Positions 18,009 to 26,432 of a stretch of DNA of 64,000 nt are shown here, in pieces. Position numbers and translations under genes: made by a program. Source of the stretch: Pseudomonas silvicola (GTDB lineage Bacteria > Pseudomonadota > Gammaproteobacteria > Pseudomonadales > Pseudomonadaceae). The notes beneath the pieces are model-generated. The model did no database searches. It saw only the letters and a list, made by a program, of their open reading frames with translations, and was not told where the DNA came from. Numbering within the stretch: position 1 is the stretch's first letter; each line of letters starts with the position of its first letter. Location: assembly GCF_026651855.1 (NCBI RefSeq), contig NZ_CP093280.1, positions 4,442,001 to 4,506,000 of the forward strand. The letters run 5' to 3'.

Positions 18009-20603
18009 TCAGGCCGCAGGGGCTTGTTCAAGGAAGTCCTGGGCGAAGCGTTGCAGCACGCCGCCGGCTTCGTAGATGGAGACTTCTTCGGCGGTGTCCA
18101 GGCGGCAGGTCACCGGCACCTCAAGGCGTTCGCCGTTGGCGCGGTGGATCACCAGAGTCAGGGTGGCGCGTGGGGTGCGGGCACCGACCACGTCGTAGGT
18201 TTCGCTGCCATCGATGGCCAGCGTATGACGATTGGTGCCTGGGACAAACTCCAGCGGCAGCACACCCATGCCCACCAGGTTGGTGCGGTGAATGCGCTCG
18301 AAGCCTTCGGCGGCAATCGCTTCAACACCGGCCAGGCGCACGCCCTTGGCCGCCCAGTCGCGGGACGAGCCCTGGCCGTAGTCGGCGCCGGCAATGATGA
18401 TCAGCGGCTGCTTGCGTTCCATGTAGGTTTCGATGGCTTCCCACATGCGCATCACCTGGCCGTCGGGCTCCACGCGTGCCAGTGAACCCTGTTTGACCTG
18501 GCCGTTTTCCTTGACCATTTCATTGAACAGTTTGGGGTTGGCGAAGGTGGCGCGCTGGGCGGTCAGGTGGTCGCCGCGGTGGGTGGCGTAGCTGTTGAAG
18601 TCTTCCTCGGGCAAGCCCATTTTCGCCAGGTACTCGCCGGCGGCGCTGTCGAGCATGATGGCGTTGGACGGCGACAGGTGATCGGTGGTGATGTTGTCCG
18701 GCAGCACCGCCAGGGGGCGCATGCCCTTCAGCGGCCGTGCGCCGGCCAGGGCGCCTTCCCAGTAAGGCGGGCGGCGGATATAGGTGCTTTGCGGGCGCCA
18801 GTCGTACAGCGGGGTGACCTTGGGCCCGGTGTCTTCCTGCACGGCGAACATGGGGATGTACACCTGGCGGAACTGCTCGGGTTTGACCGAGGATTTGACC
18901 AGGGCGTCTATTTCCTCGTCGCTGGGCCAGATGTCCTTCAGGCGGATCTCGGCGCCGTCGGGGCCGTGGCCCAGCACGTCTTTCTCGATGTCGAAGCGGA
19001 TGGTGCCGGCAATCGCGTAGGCCACCACCAGCGGCGGCGAGGCCAGGAACGCCTGCTTGGCATAAGGGTGGATGCGCCCGTCGAAGTTGCGATTGCCGGA
19101 CAGCACCGCGGTGGCGTACAGGTCGCGATCGATGATTTCCTGCTGGATGGCCGGGTCCAGCGCGCCGGACATGCCGTTGCAGGTAGTGCAGGCGAACGCC
19201 ACCACGCCGAAGCCCAGCTGTTCCAGTTCCGGTAGCAGGCCGCCTTCTTCCAGGTACAGCTTGACGGTTTTCGAGCCGGGCGCCAGCGAGGTCTTCACCC
19301 ACGGCTTGCGGGTCAGGCCCAGGCGGTTGGCGTTGCGCGCCAGCAGGCCTGCGGCGATCACGTTGCGCGGGTTGCTGGTGTTGGTGCAGCTGGTGATGGC
19401 GGCGATGATCACCGCGCCGTCGGGCATCTGCCCCGGCGTCTCGGCCCACGGCGCGGCGATGCCCTTGGCCGCCAGATCGCGGGTGGCTAAGCGCGCATGG
19501 GGGTTGCTGGGGCCGGCCATGTTGCGCATCACGCTGCTCAGGTCGAAGCTCAGGGTGCGCTCGTATTCGGCGGTCTTCAAGCTGTCGGCCCACAGGCCGG
19601 TGCGCCGCGCGTACTCTTCGACCAGCTGCACCTGCTGGTCTTCGCGGCCGGTGAGTTTCAGGTAGTCGATGGTCTGCTGGTCGATGTAGAACATCGCCGC
19701 AGTGGCGCCGTATTCAGGGGCCATGTTGGAAATGGTGGCGCGGTCGCCCAGGGTCAGCTTCGCCGCGCCCTTGCCGTGGAACTCCAGCCAGGCGCCCACC
19801 ACTTTCTGCTGGCGCAGGAACTGTGTCAGGGCCAGCACCATGTCGGTGGCGGTGATGCCCGGCTGCAGCTGGCCGGTGAGCTCGACGCCAATGATGTCCG
19901 GCAGGCGCATCCACGAGGCGCGGCCGAGCATCACGCTCTCGGCTTCCAGGCCGCCGACGCCGATGGCGATCACGCCCAGCGCGTCGACGTGGGGGGTGTG
20001 GCTGTCGGTGCCCACGCAGGTGTCGGGGAATGCGACGCCGTCACGCACCTGAATCACCGGGGACATTTTCTCCAGGTTGATCTGGTGCATGATGCCGTTG
20101 CCGGGCGGGATCACGTCGACGTTCTTGAAGGCTTTTTTGGTCCAGTCGATGAAGTGGAACCGGTCTTCATTGCGGCGGTCTTCGATGGCGCGGTTTTTCT
20201 CGAACGCCTGCGGGTCGGAACCGCCGCGCTCCACGGCCAGGGAGTGGTCGACGATCAGTTGGGTGGGCACCACCGGATTGACCTGCGCCGGGTCGCCGCC
20301 CTGGCTGGCAATGGCGTCGCGCAGGCCGGCCAGGTCCACCAGCGCGGTCTGGCCAAGGATGTCGTGGCACACCACGCGGGCCGGGAACCAGGGGAAGTCG
20401 AGGTCGCGTTGGCGGTTGATCAGTTGGCTCAGGGAGGCGCTGAGGGTAGCCGGGTCGCAGCGGCGCACCAGGTTTTCCGCTAGCACGCGGGACACGTAGG
20501 GCAGGCTGGCGTAGGCGCCGGGCTTGATCGCGTCGATGGCGGCGCGGGTGTCGAAATAGTCCAGGGCGGTGCCTGGCAGGTTTTTGCGAAATTCACTGTT
20601 CAT
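18009..20603 (-). CDS. acnD: Fe/S-dependent 2-methylcitrate dehydratase AcnD (intact copy)
   Basis: AcnD dehydrates 2-methylcitrate in the methylcitrate cycle and needs PrpF as partner. The protein begins MNSEFRKNLPGTALDYFD at the ATG at 20603; a longer open frame upstream runs into a REP-like hairpin and is rejected. It is 864 residues, the normal AcnD size. It shows the aconitase-superfamily cluster ligands in TSCTNTSNPRN and ACTTCNGMSG, the GTDSHTPHVDALG segment and the C-terminal swivel segment GADYGQGSSRDWAAKG. It is the third structural gene after prpB and prpC, separated from prpC by a REP-like inverted repeat. Confidence 0.95.
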   Translation of the reverse strand: MNSEFRKNLPGTALDYFDTRAAIDAIKPGAYASLPYVSRVLAENLVRRCDPATLSASLSQLINRQRDLDFPWFPARVVCHDILGQTALVDLAGLRDAIASQGGDPAQVNPVVPTQLIVDHSLAVERGGSDPQAFEKNRAIEDRRNEDRFHFIDWTKKAFKNVDVIPPGNGIMHQINLEKMSPVIQVRDGVAFPDTCVGTDSHTPHVDALGVIAIGVGGLEAESVMLGRASWMRLPDIIGVELTGQLQPGITATDMVLALTQFLRQQKVVGAWLEFHGKGAAKLTLGDRATISNMAPEYGATAAMFYIDQQTIDYLKLTGREDQQVQLVEEYARRTGLWADSLKTAEYERTLSFDLSSVMRNMAGPSNPHARLATRDLAAKGIAAPWAETPGQMPDGAVIIAAITSCTNTSNPRNVIAAGLLARNANRLGLTRKPWVKTSLAPGSKTVKLYLEEGGLLPELEQLGFGVVAFACTTCNGMSGALDPAIQQEIIDRDLYATAVLSGNRNFDGRIHPYAKQAFLASPPLVVAYAIAGTIRFDIEKDVLGHGPDGAEIRLKDIWPSDEEIDALVKSSVKPEQFRQVYIPMFAVQEDTGPKVTPLYDWRPQSTYIRRPPYWEGALAGARPLKGMRPLAVLPDNITTDHLSPSNAIMLDSAAGEYLAKMGLPEEDFNSYATHRGDHLTAQRATFANPKLFNEMVKENGQVKQGSLARVEPDGQVMRMWEAIETYMERKQPLIIIAGADYGQGSSRDWAAKGVRLAGVEAIAAEGFERIHRTNLVGMGVLPLEFVPGTNRHTLAIDGSETYDVVGARTPRATLTLVIHRANGERLEVPVTCRLDTAEEVSIYEAGGVLQRFAQDFLEQAPAA

Positions 20604-20632
20604 GGCTGCTGGCTCGATCACGGTTTTGGTCT

Positions 20633-20724
20633 GTAGCCGCTGCCGCCAGGCTGCGCTGGCCAGTGTGAACCCTGCAGATCTCCAGCGGGGCACAGGGCCA
20701 GCGCAGCCTGGCGGCAGCGGCTAC
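20633..20724. repeat. REP-like inverted repeat between prpC and acnD
   Basis: Two perfectly complementary 29-base arms lie at 20633-20661 and 20696-20724, separated by 34 bases. The arms begin GTAGCCGCTGCCGCCAGG. This is the usual form of Pseudomonas intergenic REP doublets. It lies between the prpC stop and the acnD start and could modulate read-through or mRNA stability. Confidence 0.85.
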
Positions 20725-20727
20725 GGG

Positions 20728-21855
20728 TCAGCGTTGTTCCAGGGGGACGTAGCTGCGTTGCTCAACGCCGATGTACTCGGCGCTGGGCCGAATAATGCGG
20801 TTATTGGCACGCTGCTCGAACACATGCGCCGCCCAGCCGGTCAGCCGCGAACAGACGAAAATCGGCGTGAACAGTTCGGTGGGAATGCCCATGAAGTGGT
20901 ACGCCGAGGCGTGGTAGAAGTCGGCGTTGGGGAACAGTTTCTTCTGTTCCCACATGGTCTTGTCGATGGCTTCGGACACCGGGTAGATCACCGTGTCGCC
21001 CACTTCGGCCGCCAGCTTTTGCGACCAGCCCTTGATCACTTCGTTGCGCGGATCGCTGTCCTTGTAGATGGCATGGCCGAAGCCCATGATCTTGTCCTTG
21101 CGCTCCAGCATGCCCAGAGTGCCACGCACGGCTTCCTCGGGGTTCTTGAACTTCTCGATCATGGCCATGGCCGCCTCGTTGGCGCCGCCGTGCAGTGGGC
21201 CGCGCAGGCTGCCGATGGCGGCGGTCACGCAGGAATGCAGGTCCGACAGGGTCGAGGCACACACCCGCGCGGTGAAGGTCGAGGCGTTGAATTCGTGCTC
21301 GGCGTAGAGGATCAGCGACACGTTCATGACCTTGCGGTGCAGCTCGCTGGGCGCCTTGCCGTGCAGCAGGTGCAGGAAGTGCCCGGCCACGTCCGGCTCG
21401 TCGCTGGTGCAGTTGATACGCACGCCGTGGTGGCTGAAGCGGTACCAGTAGCACATGATCGCCGGGAAGGCCGCCAGCAGGCGGTCGGTGGCGTCGTGCT
21501 GCTGGGCGAAGGTCTTTTCCGGTTCCAGGTTGCCCAGGAACGAGCAGCCGGTGCGCATCACGTCCATGGGGTGGGCGTTGGCGGGGATGCGCTCCAGCAC
21601 TTCCTTCAGCGCCTTGGGCAGGTCGCGCAGGATGCTGAGCTTGTGCTGGTAGTGGTCCAGGTCCTGGTGGTTGGGCAGCTCGCCGTACAGCAGCAGGTAG
21701 GCCACTTCCTCGAAGGTGGCGTGCTCGGCCAGTTCGCGCACGTCGTAGCCACGGTAGGTCAGGCCGGCGCCGGCCTGGCCGACGGTGGACAGGGCAGTCT
21801 GCCCGGCCACCTGGCCACGCAGGCCGGCACCACTCAATACTTTTGCTTCGGCCAT
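20728..21855 (-). CDS. prpC: 2-methylcitrate synthase
   Basis: PrpC condenses propionyl-CoA with oxaloacetate to give 2-methylcitrate. The protein begins MAEAKVLSGAGLRGQVAG at the ATG at 21855, giving 375 residues, the standard PrpC length. The extra upstream frame lies in a REP-like repeat and was excluded. Citrate-synthase-fold motifs are visible: PLHGGANEAAM and GFGHAIYKDSDPRN, each with an active-site His. The gene follows prpB in the same direction with a 108-base gap that contains the repeat. Confidence 0.96.
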   Translation of the reverse strand: MAEAKVLSGAGLRGQVAGQTALSTVGQAGAGLTYRGYDVRELAEHATFEEVAYLLLYGELPNHQDLDHYQHKLSILRDLPKALKEVLERIPANAHPMDVMRTGCSFLGNLEPEKTFAQQHDATDRLLAAFPAIMCYWYRFSHHGVRINCTSDEPDVAGHFLHLLHGKAPSELHRKVMNVSLILYAEHEFNASTFTARVCASTLSDLHSCVTAAIGSLRGPLHGGANEAAMAMIEKFKNPEEAVRGTLGMLERKDKIMGFGHAIYKDSDPRNEVIKGWSQKLAAEVGDTVIYPVSEAIDKTMWEQKKLFPNADFYHASAYHFMGIPTELFTPIFVCSRLTGWAAHVFEQRANNRIIRPSAEYIGVEQRSYVPLEQR

Positions 21856-21889
21856 GGTTGTCTCCATTCTTGAATTTATTGTCTGGAAT

Positions 21890-21954
21890 GTGGGAGCTGG
21901 CTTGCCAGCGAGTTTGTGGGGCCCCGAAAAGCTCGCTGGCAAGCCAGCACCCAC
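21890..21954. repeat. REP-like inverted repeat between prpB and prpC
   Basis: Arms at 21890-21912 (starting GTGGGAGCTGGCTTGCCAGC) and 21932-21954 are complementary with one mismatch over 23 bases. The sequence is typical of the abundant Pseudomonas REP family. It occupies most of the prpB-prpC gap. Confidence 0.88.
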
Positions 21955-21963
21955 AGGTGTTTC

Positions 21964-22854
21964 TTAACCTTTTTTCTGGGAGAACAGGGCGTCCAGCTTC
22001 TGCTCGAACACGTGGTAGTCGATGGCGTCGTACAGCTCCATGCGAGTCTGCATGGTGTCGATGACATTTTGCTGCGTGCCGTCGCGGCGGATGGCGCCGT
22101 AGACGTGCTCGGCGGCCTTGTTCATGGCGCGGAACGCCGACAGCGGGTACAGCACCAGCGACACGTCCACCGACGCCAGCTGCTCGGTGGTGTACAGCGG
22201 CGTGGCGCCAAATTCGGTGATGTTGGCCAGGATCGGCGCGCGCACGCGGTCGGCGAATTGCTTATACATGGCCAGTTCGGTGATGGCCTCGGGGAAGATC
22301 ATGTCGGCGCCGGCCTCGATGCAGGCTTCGGCACGTTCCAGGGCCGCGTCCAGGCCTTCCACGGCCAGGGCGTCGGTGCGCGCCATGATCACGAAACTGT
22401 CGTCGGTGCGGGCGTCCACGGCCGCCTTGATGCGGTCGACCATCTCCTGCTGGCTGACGATCTCTTTATTGGGCCGGTGGCCGCAGCGCTTGGCGCCCAC
22501 CTGGTCCTCGATGTGGATGGCGGCAGCGCCGAACTTGATCATCGACTTGACCGTGCGCGCCACGTTGAACGCCGAGGAGCCGAAGCCGGTGTCGACGTCC
22601 ACCAGCAGCGGCAGGTCGCAGACGTCGGTGATGCGGCGCACGTCGGTGAGCACGTCGTCCAGGCCGCTGATGCCCAGGTCCGGCAGGCCCAGGGAGCCCG
22701 CTGCTACGCCGCCACCGGACAGGTAGATGGCCTTGAAGCCGGCGCGCTTGGCCAGCAGGGCGTGGTTGGCGTTGATGGCACCCACCACTTGCAGCGGATG
22801 TTCGCTGGCCACGGCGTCGCGGAAGCGTTGGCCGGGACTGTTCTTATTGTTCAT
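21964..22854 (-). CDS. prpB: 2-methylisocitrate lyase
   Basis: PrpB cleaves 2-methylisocitrate to pyruvate and succinate. The 296-residue protein has the isocitrate-lyase-superfamily barrel with the DVDTGFG metal-site segment and the catalytic loop KRCGH at residues 122-126. [15 protein letters not shown] and the FPEAITEL segment are also family-typical. It lies 3 bases after the gntR stop codon, so the regulator and prpB are co-transcribed. Confidence 0.96.
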   Translation of the reverse strand: MNNKNSPGQRFRDAVASEHPLQVVGAINANHALLAKRAGFKAIYLSGGGVAAGSLGLPDLGISGLDDVLTDVRRITDVCDLPLLVDVDTGFGSSAFNVARTVKSMIKFGAAAIHIEDQVGAKRCGHRPNKEIVSQQEMVDRIKAAVDARTDDSFVIMARTDALAVEGLDAALERAEACIEAGADMIFPEAITELAMYKQFADRVRAPILANITEFGATPLYTTEQLASVDVSLVLYPLSAFRAMNKAAEHVYGAIRRDGTQQNVIDTMQTRMELYDAIDYHVFEQKLDALFSQKKG

Positions 22855-22857
22855 GAC

Positions 22858-23562
22858 TCACCTCTCAGGCTGGGTGGATGCGTCCGCGTAGTGACGCTCG
22901 ATATTGCGCCGCGATGCGCCGATGTGCCGGCGCATCAGCAATTCGGCCAATTCGCCATCGCGGTCGGCGATGGCATCAAGAATGCGGTGGTGCTCGGCAA
23001 ACGCCTGGCGCGGGCGGTTGGGCGTGGCCGAGAACTGAATGCGGTACATGCGCACCAGCTGGTACAGCTCGCCACAGAGCATCTGCACCAGGGTGCGGTT
23101 GCCGCTACCCTGGATGATGCGGTAGTGGAAGTCGAAGTCGCCTTCCTGCTGGTAGTAGCCCACGCCGGCCTGGAATGCGGCGTCGCGCTCGTGGGTGTGC
23201 AGCACCTGGCGCAGCTCTTCGATTTCGGCCTCGGTCATGCGCTCGGCCGCCAGGCGGCGGGCCATGCCTTCCAGCGATTCGCGAATTTCGTACAGTTCGA
23301 TCAGCTCGGCGTGGCTGAGCGACACCACCCGCGCGCCCACGTGGGGAATGCGCACCAGCAGCCGCTGGCCCTCCAGACGGTGGATGGCCTCGCGCAGTGG
23401 CCCGCGGCTGATGCCGTAGGTGCGCGCCAGCTCCGGCTCGGAGATCTTGCTGCCGGGGGCGATCTCGCCCTTGACGATGGCGGCCTGGATACGCCGGAAG
23501 ACGTTTTCGGAAAGTGTTTCCGAAATTTCCGGCGAAAGCTCCTGGCGGGTAGCATTTGTCAT
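22858..23562 (-). CDS. GntR-family (FCD) regulator of the methylcitrate operon
   Basis: The 234-residue protein has an N-terminal winged helix (ISEPELARTYGISRGPLREA) and a C-terminal helical FCD ligand domain, including EIRESLEGMARRLAAERM and the metal-site-type EGDFDFHYRI and HHRILDAI segments. In Pseudomonas a GntR gene heads the prp operon and represses it, relieved by a cycle intermediate. The gene is first in the operon, three bases from prpB. A weakly symmetric AT-rich site lies just upstream at 23581-23596. Confidence 0.9.
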   Translation of the reverse strand: MTNATRQELSPEISETLSENVFRRIQAAIVKGEIAPGSKISEPELARTYGISRGPLREAIHRLEGQRLLVRIPHVGARVVSLSHAELIELYEIRESLEGMARRLAAERMTEAEIEELRQVLHTHERDAAFQAGVGYYQQEGDFDFHYRIIQGSGNRTLVQMLCGELYQLVRMYRIQFSATPNRPRQAFAEHHRILDAIADRDGELAELLMRRHIGASRRNIERHYADASTQPER

Positions 23563-23580
23563 AAGTGTCTACACATTTAC

Positions 23581-23596
23581 AATCGTATAGATGATT
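23581..23596. promoter_or_regulatory. possible GntR operator upstream of the prp operon
   Basis: The sequence AATCGTATAGATGATT has AATC/GATT ends and matches its reverse complement at 12 of 16 positions. It lies 19-34 bases upstream of the regulator start, in the expected promoter region. The rest of the 153-base gap to glcG shows no gene. Assignment as an operator is tentative. Confidence 0.3.
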
Positions 23597-23715
23597 AATA
23601 GCTTAAACATGGCATTGCTGTCAACTCGCCGCGGGAGATTGTTGACAGTGATGATCGTTAATCTGGCGATACTTGGAGAAAACGACCGCGCAGAGGCAGG
23701 CATCCGCGCCTTGGT

Positions 23716-24120
23716 TTAGCCGCTGACTGCGTTCTTACCTGCCACTGCAACCTGAGCATCCTGGTCGGCCTTGACTCCTGATACGCCGACTGCGCCAATG
23801 ACTTCGCCATCGATCACAACAGGGATGCCACCCTCCAGAGACGTCAACAATGGAGCGCTCAGGAAGGCAGTACGACCATCGTTGACCATATCTTCGTAGC
23901 CCTTGCTTGCTCTACGTCCCAAAGCAGCGGTGCGAGCTTTTTCTTGGGCTATATACGCACTGATCGGTGCTGCGCCGTCCAGGCGCAATAGAGCCAATGG
24001 ATGGCCTCCGTCGTCCACAACGCTGATCGATACCGCCCAGCCTTGTTGGATAGCTTCGTCTTGTGCAGCTTTGATAATGGCTTCCAGCTCCAACTGGCCA
24101 AGAATGTAACGATTACGCAT
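23716..24120 (-). CDS. glcG: GlcG/HbpS-family heme-binding-like protein
   Basis: The 134-residue protein starts MRNRYILGQLELEAI at the ATG at 24120, overlapping the glcF stop by eight bases. It has the family's GWAVSISVVDDGGHPLALLR segment, a YIAQEKARTAA helix and the C-terminal GGIPVVIDGEVIGAVGVSG. GlcG-like proteins accompany glycolate oxidase genes; their role is not well defined. The overlap indicates coupling to glcF. Longer frames upstream are out-of-frame glcF sequence. Confidence 0.88.
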   Translation of the reverse strand: MRNRYILGQLELEAIIKAAQDEAIQQGWAVSISVVDDGGHPLALLRLDGAAPISAYIAQEKARTAALGRRASKGYEDMVNDGRTAFLSAPLLTSLEGGIPVVIDGEVIGAVGVSGVKADQDAQVAVAGKNAVSG

Positions 24121-25354
24121 GGGATTGCTCCTTATAGGAGGCCAGGGCCTCGTCGATGATCTCGATCCAATGGCGCACGGGCGTGCGTCCGGCACCGTCC
24201 AAATGCATCTGACAGCCGATGTTGGCGGTCACGATCACTTGAGGACGACCACTTTCCAGAGCATTGAGACGGTTATCTCGCAACTGTTGCGAGAGCCCCG
24301 GTTGAGTCAATGAGTAAGTTCCTGCCGAACCGCAGCAAAGGTGGCCGTCGGGTACAGTGGTCAAGCTGAACCCGAGCCGCATCAATACGGCCTCGACCGC
24401 GCCACCGAGCTTTTGCGCGTGCTGCAAGGTGCATGGACAATGGAATGCTAGGCGAAGATCATGATTCAGGCTCAAAGTGCCCAACTCTGCGGACTGCAGC
24501 ACTTGAACCAAGTCACGTGTGAGTTCACTGACGCGTTGCGCCTTTACGGCATAATGCGGATCGTTCTGAAGCAACTGGCCGTACTCCTTGACGAACGCGC
24601 CACAGCCACTGGCCGTCTGTATGATGGCCTCGGCACCTGCTTCGAGGGCTGGCCACCAGGCGTCGATGTTTCTCCGCGCGCGGTCCAGGCCTGTCTCCTG
24701 TGCATTCATGTGAAAGTCTACGGCACCGCAGCAACCTGCCTGCGGCGCAGATATTAGACTGATGCTTAACTGGTCCAGCACTCGCGCAGCGGCTGCGTTG
24801 GTGTTGGGCGACAAGCCAGGCTGCACACATCCTTCCAGGATCAGCATGCGCCGTGGGTGGCGGATGGCCGGGCGCACACCAGCAGGCCTGGCCGTGCGCG
24901 GCAGCTTGACCTGCAGGCTGCCGGGCAGCCAAGGCCGCAGCACCTGGCCGGCGCGGGTCAGGGCGGCGAACAGGCCGGGATGCGGCACCACGGCCCGCAG
25001 GCCGCTGCGCAGCAGGCGTTCGCCCAGGGGGCGCGGTACCTGCTGCTCGATGAAATCGCGGCCAATGTCCAGCAGGGTGTGGTACTCCACGCCCGACGGG
25101 CAGGTGCTCTCGCAGTTGCGGCAGCTGAGGCAGCGGTCCAGATGGGTCTGGGTAGCGGCGGTGATGGGCGCGCCTTCGAGCATTTCCTTCATCAGATAGA
25201 TGCGCCCCCGCGGGCCATCCAGTTCGTCGCCCAGCAGTTGGTAGGTGGGGCAGGTGGCGTTACAGAAACCGCAGTGCACGCAGCTGCGCAGTACTTTTTC
25301 CGCTTCGGCTGCACGAGGTAGTTGGCGAGCCTGTTTGCTGAGGTTGGTTTGCAT
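24113..25354 (-). CDS. glcF: glycolate oxidase iron-sulfur subunit
   Basis: GlcF carries electrons from the GlcD/GlcE flavoprotein to the membrane. The protein begins MQTNLSKQARQL at the ATG at 25354, giving 413 residues. It contains two 4Fe-4S motifs, CVHCGFCNATCP and CLSCRNCESTCP, followed by two CCG domains (AGCCGAVDFH and LCCGSAGTYS). It begins one base after the glcE stop. The N-terminal half is very GC-rich (45 of 60 in 24901-24960) whereas the C-terminal half is lower (33 of 60 in 24541-24600). This is compatible with a mosaic gene. Confidence 0.95.
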   Translation of the reverse strand: MQTNLSKQARQLPRAAEAEKVLRSCVHCGFCNATCPTYQLLGDELDGPRGRIYLMKEMLEGAPITAATQTHLDRCLSCRNCESTCPSGVEYHTLLDIGRDFIEQQVPRPLGERLLRSGLRAVVPHPGLFAALTRAGQVLRPWLPGSLQVKLPRTARPAGVRPAIRHPRRMLILEGCVQPGLSPNTNAAAARVLDQLSISLISAPQAGCCGAVDFHMNAQETGLDRARRNIDAWWPALEAGAEAIIQTASGCGAFVKEYGQLLQNDPHYAVKAQRVSELTRDLVQVLQSAELGTLSLNHDLRLAFHCPCTLQHAQKLGGAVEAVLMRLGFSLTTVPDGHLCCGSAGTYSLTQPGLSQQLRDNRLNALESGRPQVIVTANIGCQMHLDGAGRTPVRHWIEIIDEALASYKEQSHA

Positions 25355-25355
25355 T

Positions 25356-26432
25356 TCAGAGCTCCGGGTACAGGCGGCCAGGATTGAAGATACCGTGGGG
25401 GTCAAGGTGGGCCTTGAGGCGTTGCTGATAACGCATAAGCGCATGGGGCAGTGGCTGAAACGGCAGGTCGCAAGCATCGGCGCTGTAGCAGGTTGCGTGG
25501 CCCCCATACTCGTTTACTCGGGCGCGAATCAGATCGCTACCGGCATCGCTCTTGAGCCAGCGTTGAGTGCCGGCCCAGTCCAGCAGCTGCACTCCTGGCA
25601 AATCCAGCGGCTCTACATTGAAGGGCAGAGACAGGCGCCACAAAGTAGTCTGGCTTTGAAAGAACGCTAGGCGATGGTCACGTAGGTCAGCCCAGAACCC
25701 AGCATCGGCGTCGACACAGCCCAAACGATCACGTGCGGCTGACACCGAGCCCTCTCCGCCCTCCAGTCTTAGGTGTAGCACCTTGCCATCATGGCAAGCT
25801 CCACTGATGGGTAGAGCCTGCTGCCCCCAGTCAGTGAGGCGGCGCAATGCTTCGACGGGGCTGATCGTCATTCTCAGGGTGGTGCTGCAGCGGGGCTTCG
25901 GAAGGACTTTTAACGACACTTCGGTGATGAGCCCCAAACTCCCAAAACTGCCAGCCAATAGACGCGAAAGGTCATACCCGGCGACATTTTTCATCACCTC
26001 ACCGCCGAAGCGTAGGTGTTCACCCTGACCTGTGATCAGTCGTGTACCCAGCACGAAGTCACGGACTGAACCGCTCCAGGGGCGGCGTGGCCCTGAAAGT
26101 CCGGCGGCGACCATACCACCTACAGTGGCAGCACCGCAGAAGCTCGGTGGCTCACAGGGTAGCATTTGCCCGGCCTCGGCCAAGGCATGTTCAAGCTCGC
26201 TCAGAAGCGTGCCCGCTCGTGCCGTGATAACCAGCTCGGTAGGATCGTAGCTAACGATTCCACGGTGGGAGGTCGTGCTGAGGGTGGCGGCTTCCACGGC
26301 TCTACCGAGGAAGGCTTTGCTTGCGCCACCCTGGATACGCAACGGTGTCCTGTCGGAATAGGCTTGGCGAACGGTATCCTGCAGCGCCGCGCTATCATCG
26401 TGGTCAGAAGGGGCGTTCCATACACTGTTCAT
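25356..26432 (-). CDS. glcE: glycolate oxidase FAD-binding subunit
   Basis: GlcE is the second flavin-binding subunit of glycolate oxidase. The 358-residue protein has the VAO/PCMH-type FAD segment PTELVITARAGTLLSELEHA, the SFCGAATVGGMVAAGLSGP stretch and a C-terminal HGIFNPGRLYPEL. The start is the ATG at 26432, overlapping the glcD stop by one base (TGATG). A much longer frame continuing to 27056 is only the antisense-phase reading of glcD and was trimmed. GC is lower than in glcD (33 of 60 in 25921-25980). Confidence 0.95.
   Translation of the reverse strand: MNSVWNAPSDHDDSAALQDTVRQAYSDRTPLRIQGGASKAFLGRAVEAATLSTTSHRGIVSYDPTELVITARAGTLLSELEHALAEAGQMLPCEPPSFCGAATVGGMVAAGLSGPRRPWSGSVRDFVLGTRLITGQGEHLRFGGEVMKNVAGYDLSRLLAGSFGSLGLITEVSLKVLPKPRCSTTLRMTISPVEALRRLTDWGQQALPISGACHDGKVLHLRLEGGEGSVSAARDRLGCVDADAGFWADLRDHRLAFFQSQTTLWRLSLPFNVEPLDLPGVQLLDWAGTQRWLKSDAGSDLIRARVNEYGGHATCYSADACDLPFQPLPHALMRYQQRLKAHLDPHGIFNPGRLYPEL

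Larger units (their letters stand above)
15252..20138. repeat. tandem duplication, 2.44-kb unit (acnD-prpF junction segment)
   Basis: Copy A is 15252-17694 and copy B is 17695-20138. The copies read as identical throughout except for one extra T in the homopolymer at 20133-20138. The 15-base microhomology GGTCCAGTCGATGAA occurs at 15252, 17695 and 20139 and is the likely crossover point. The arrangement keeps one full acnD and one full prpF at the outer ends. Near identity indicates a recent event, or a misassembly. Confidence 0.92.

Noticed and set aside
18009..20693. 30-residue N-terminal extension of AcnD
   Set aside because: It is encoded by one arm of the REP-like repeat. The conserved start MNSEFRKNLP at 20603 gives the usual size.
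21916..23598. 560-codon plus-strand open frame across prpB and the GntR gene
   Set aside because: It is an antisense shadow of two well-supported minus-strand genes and has no recognisable domain.
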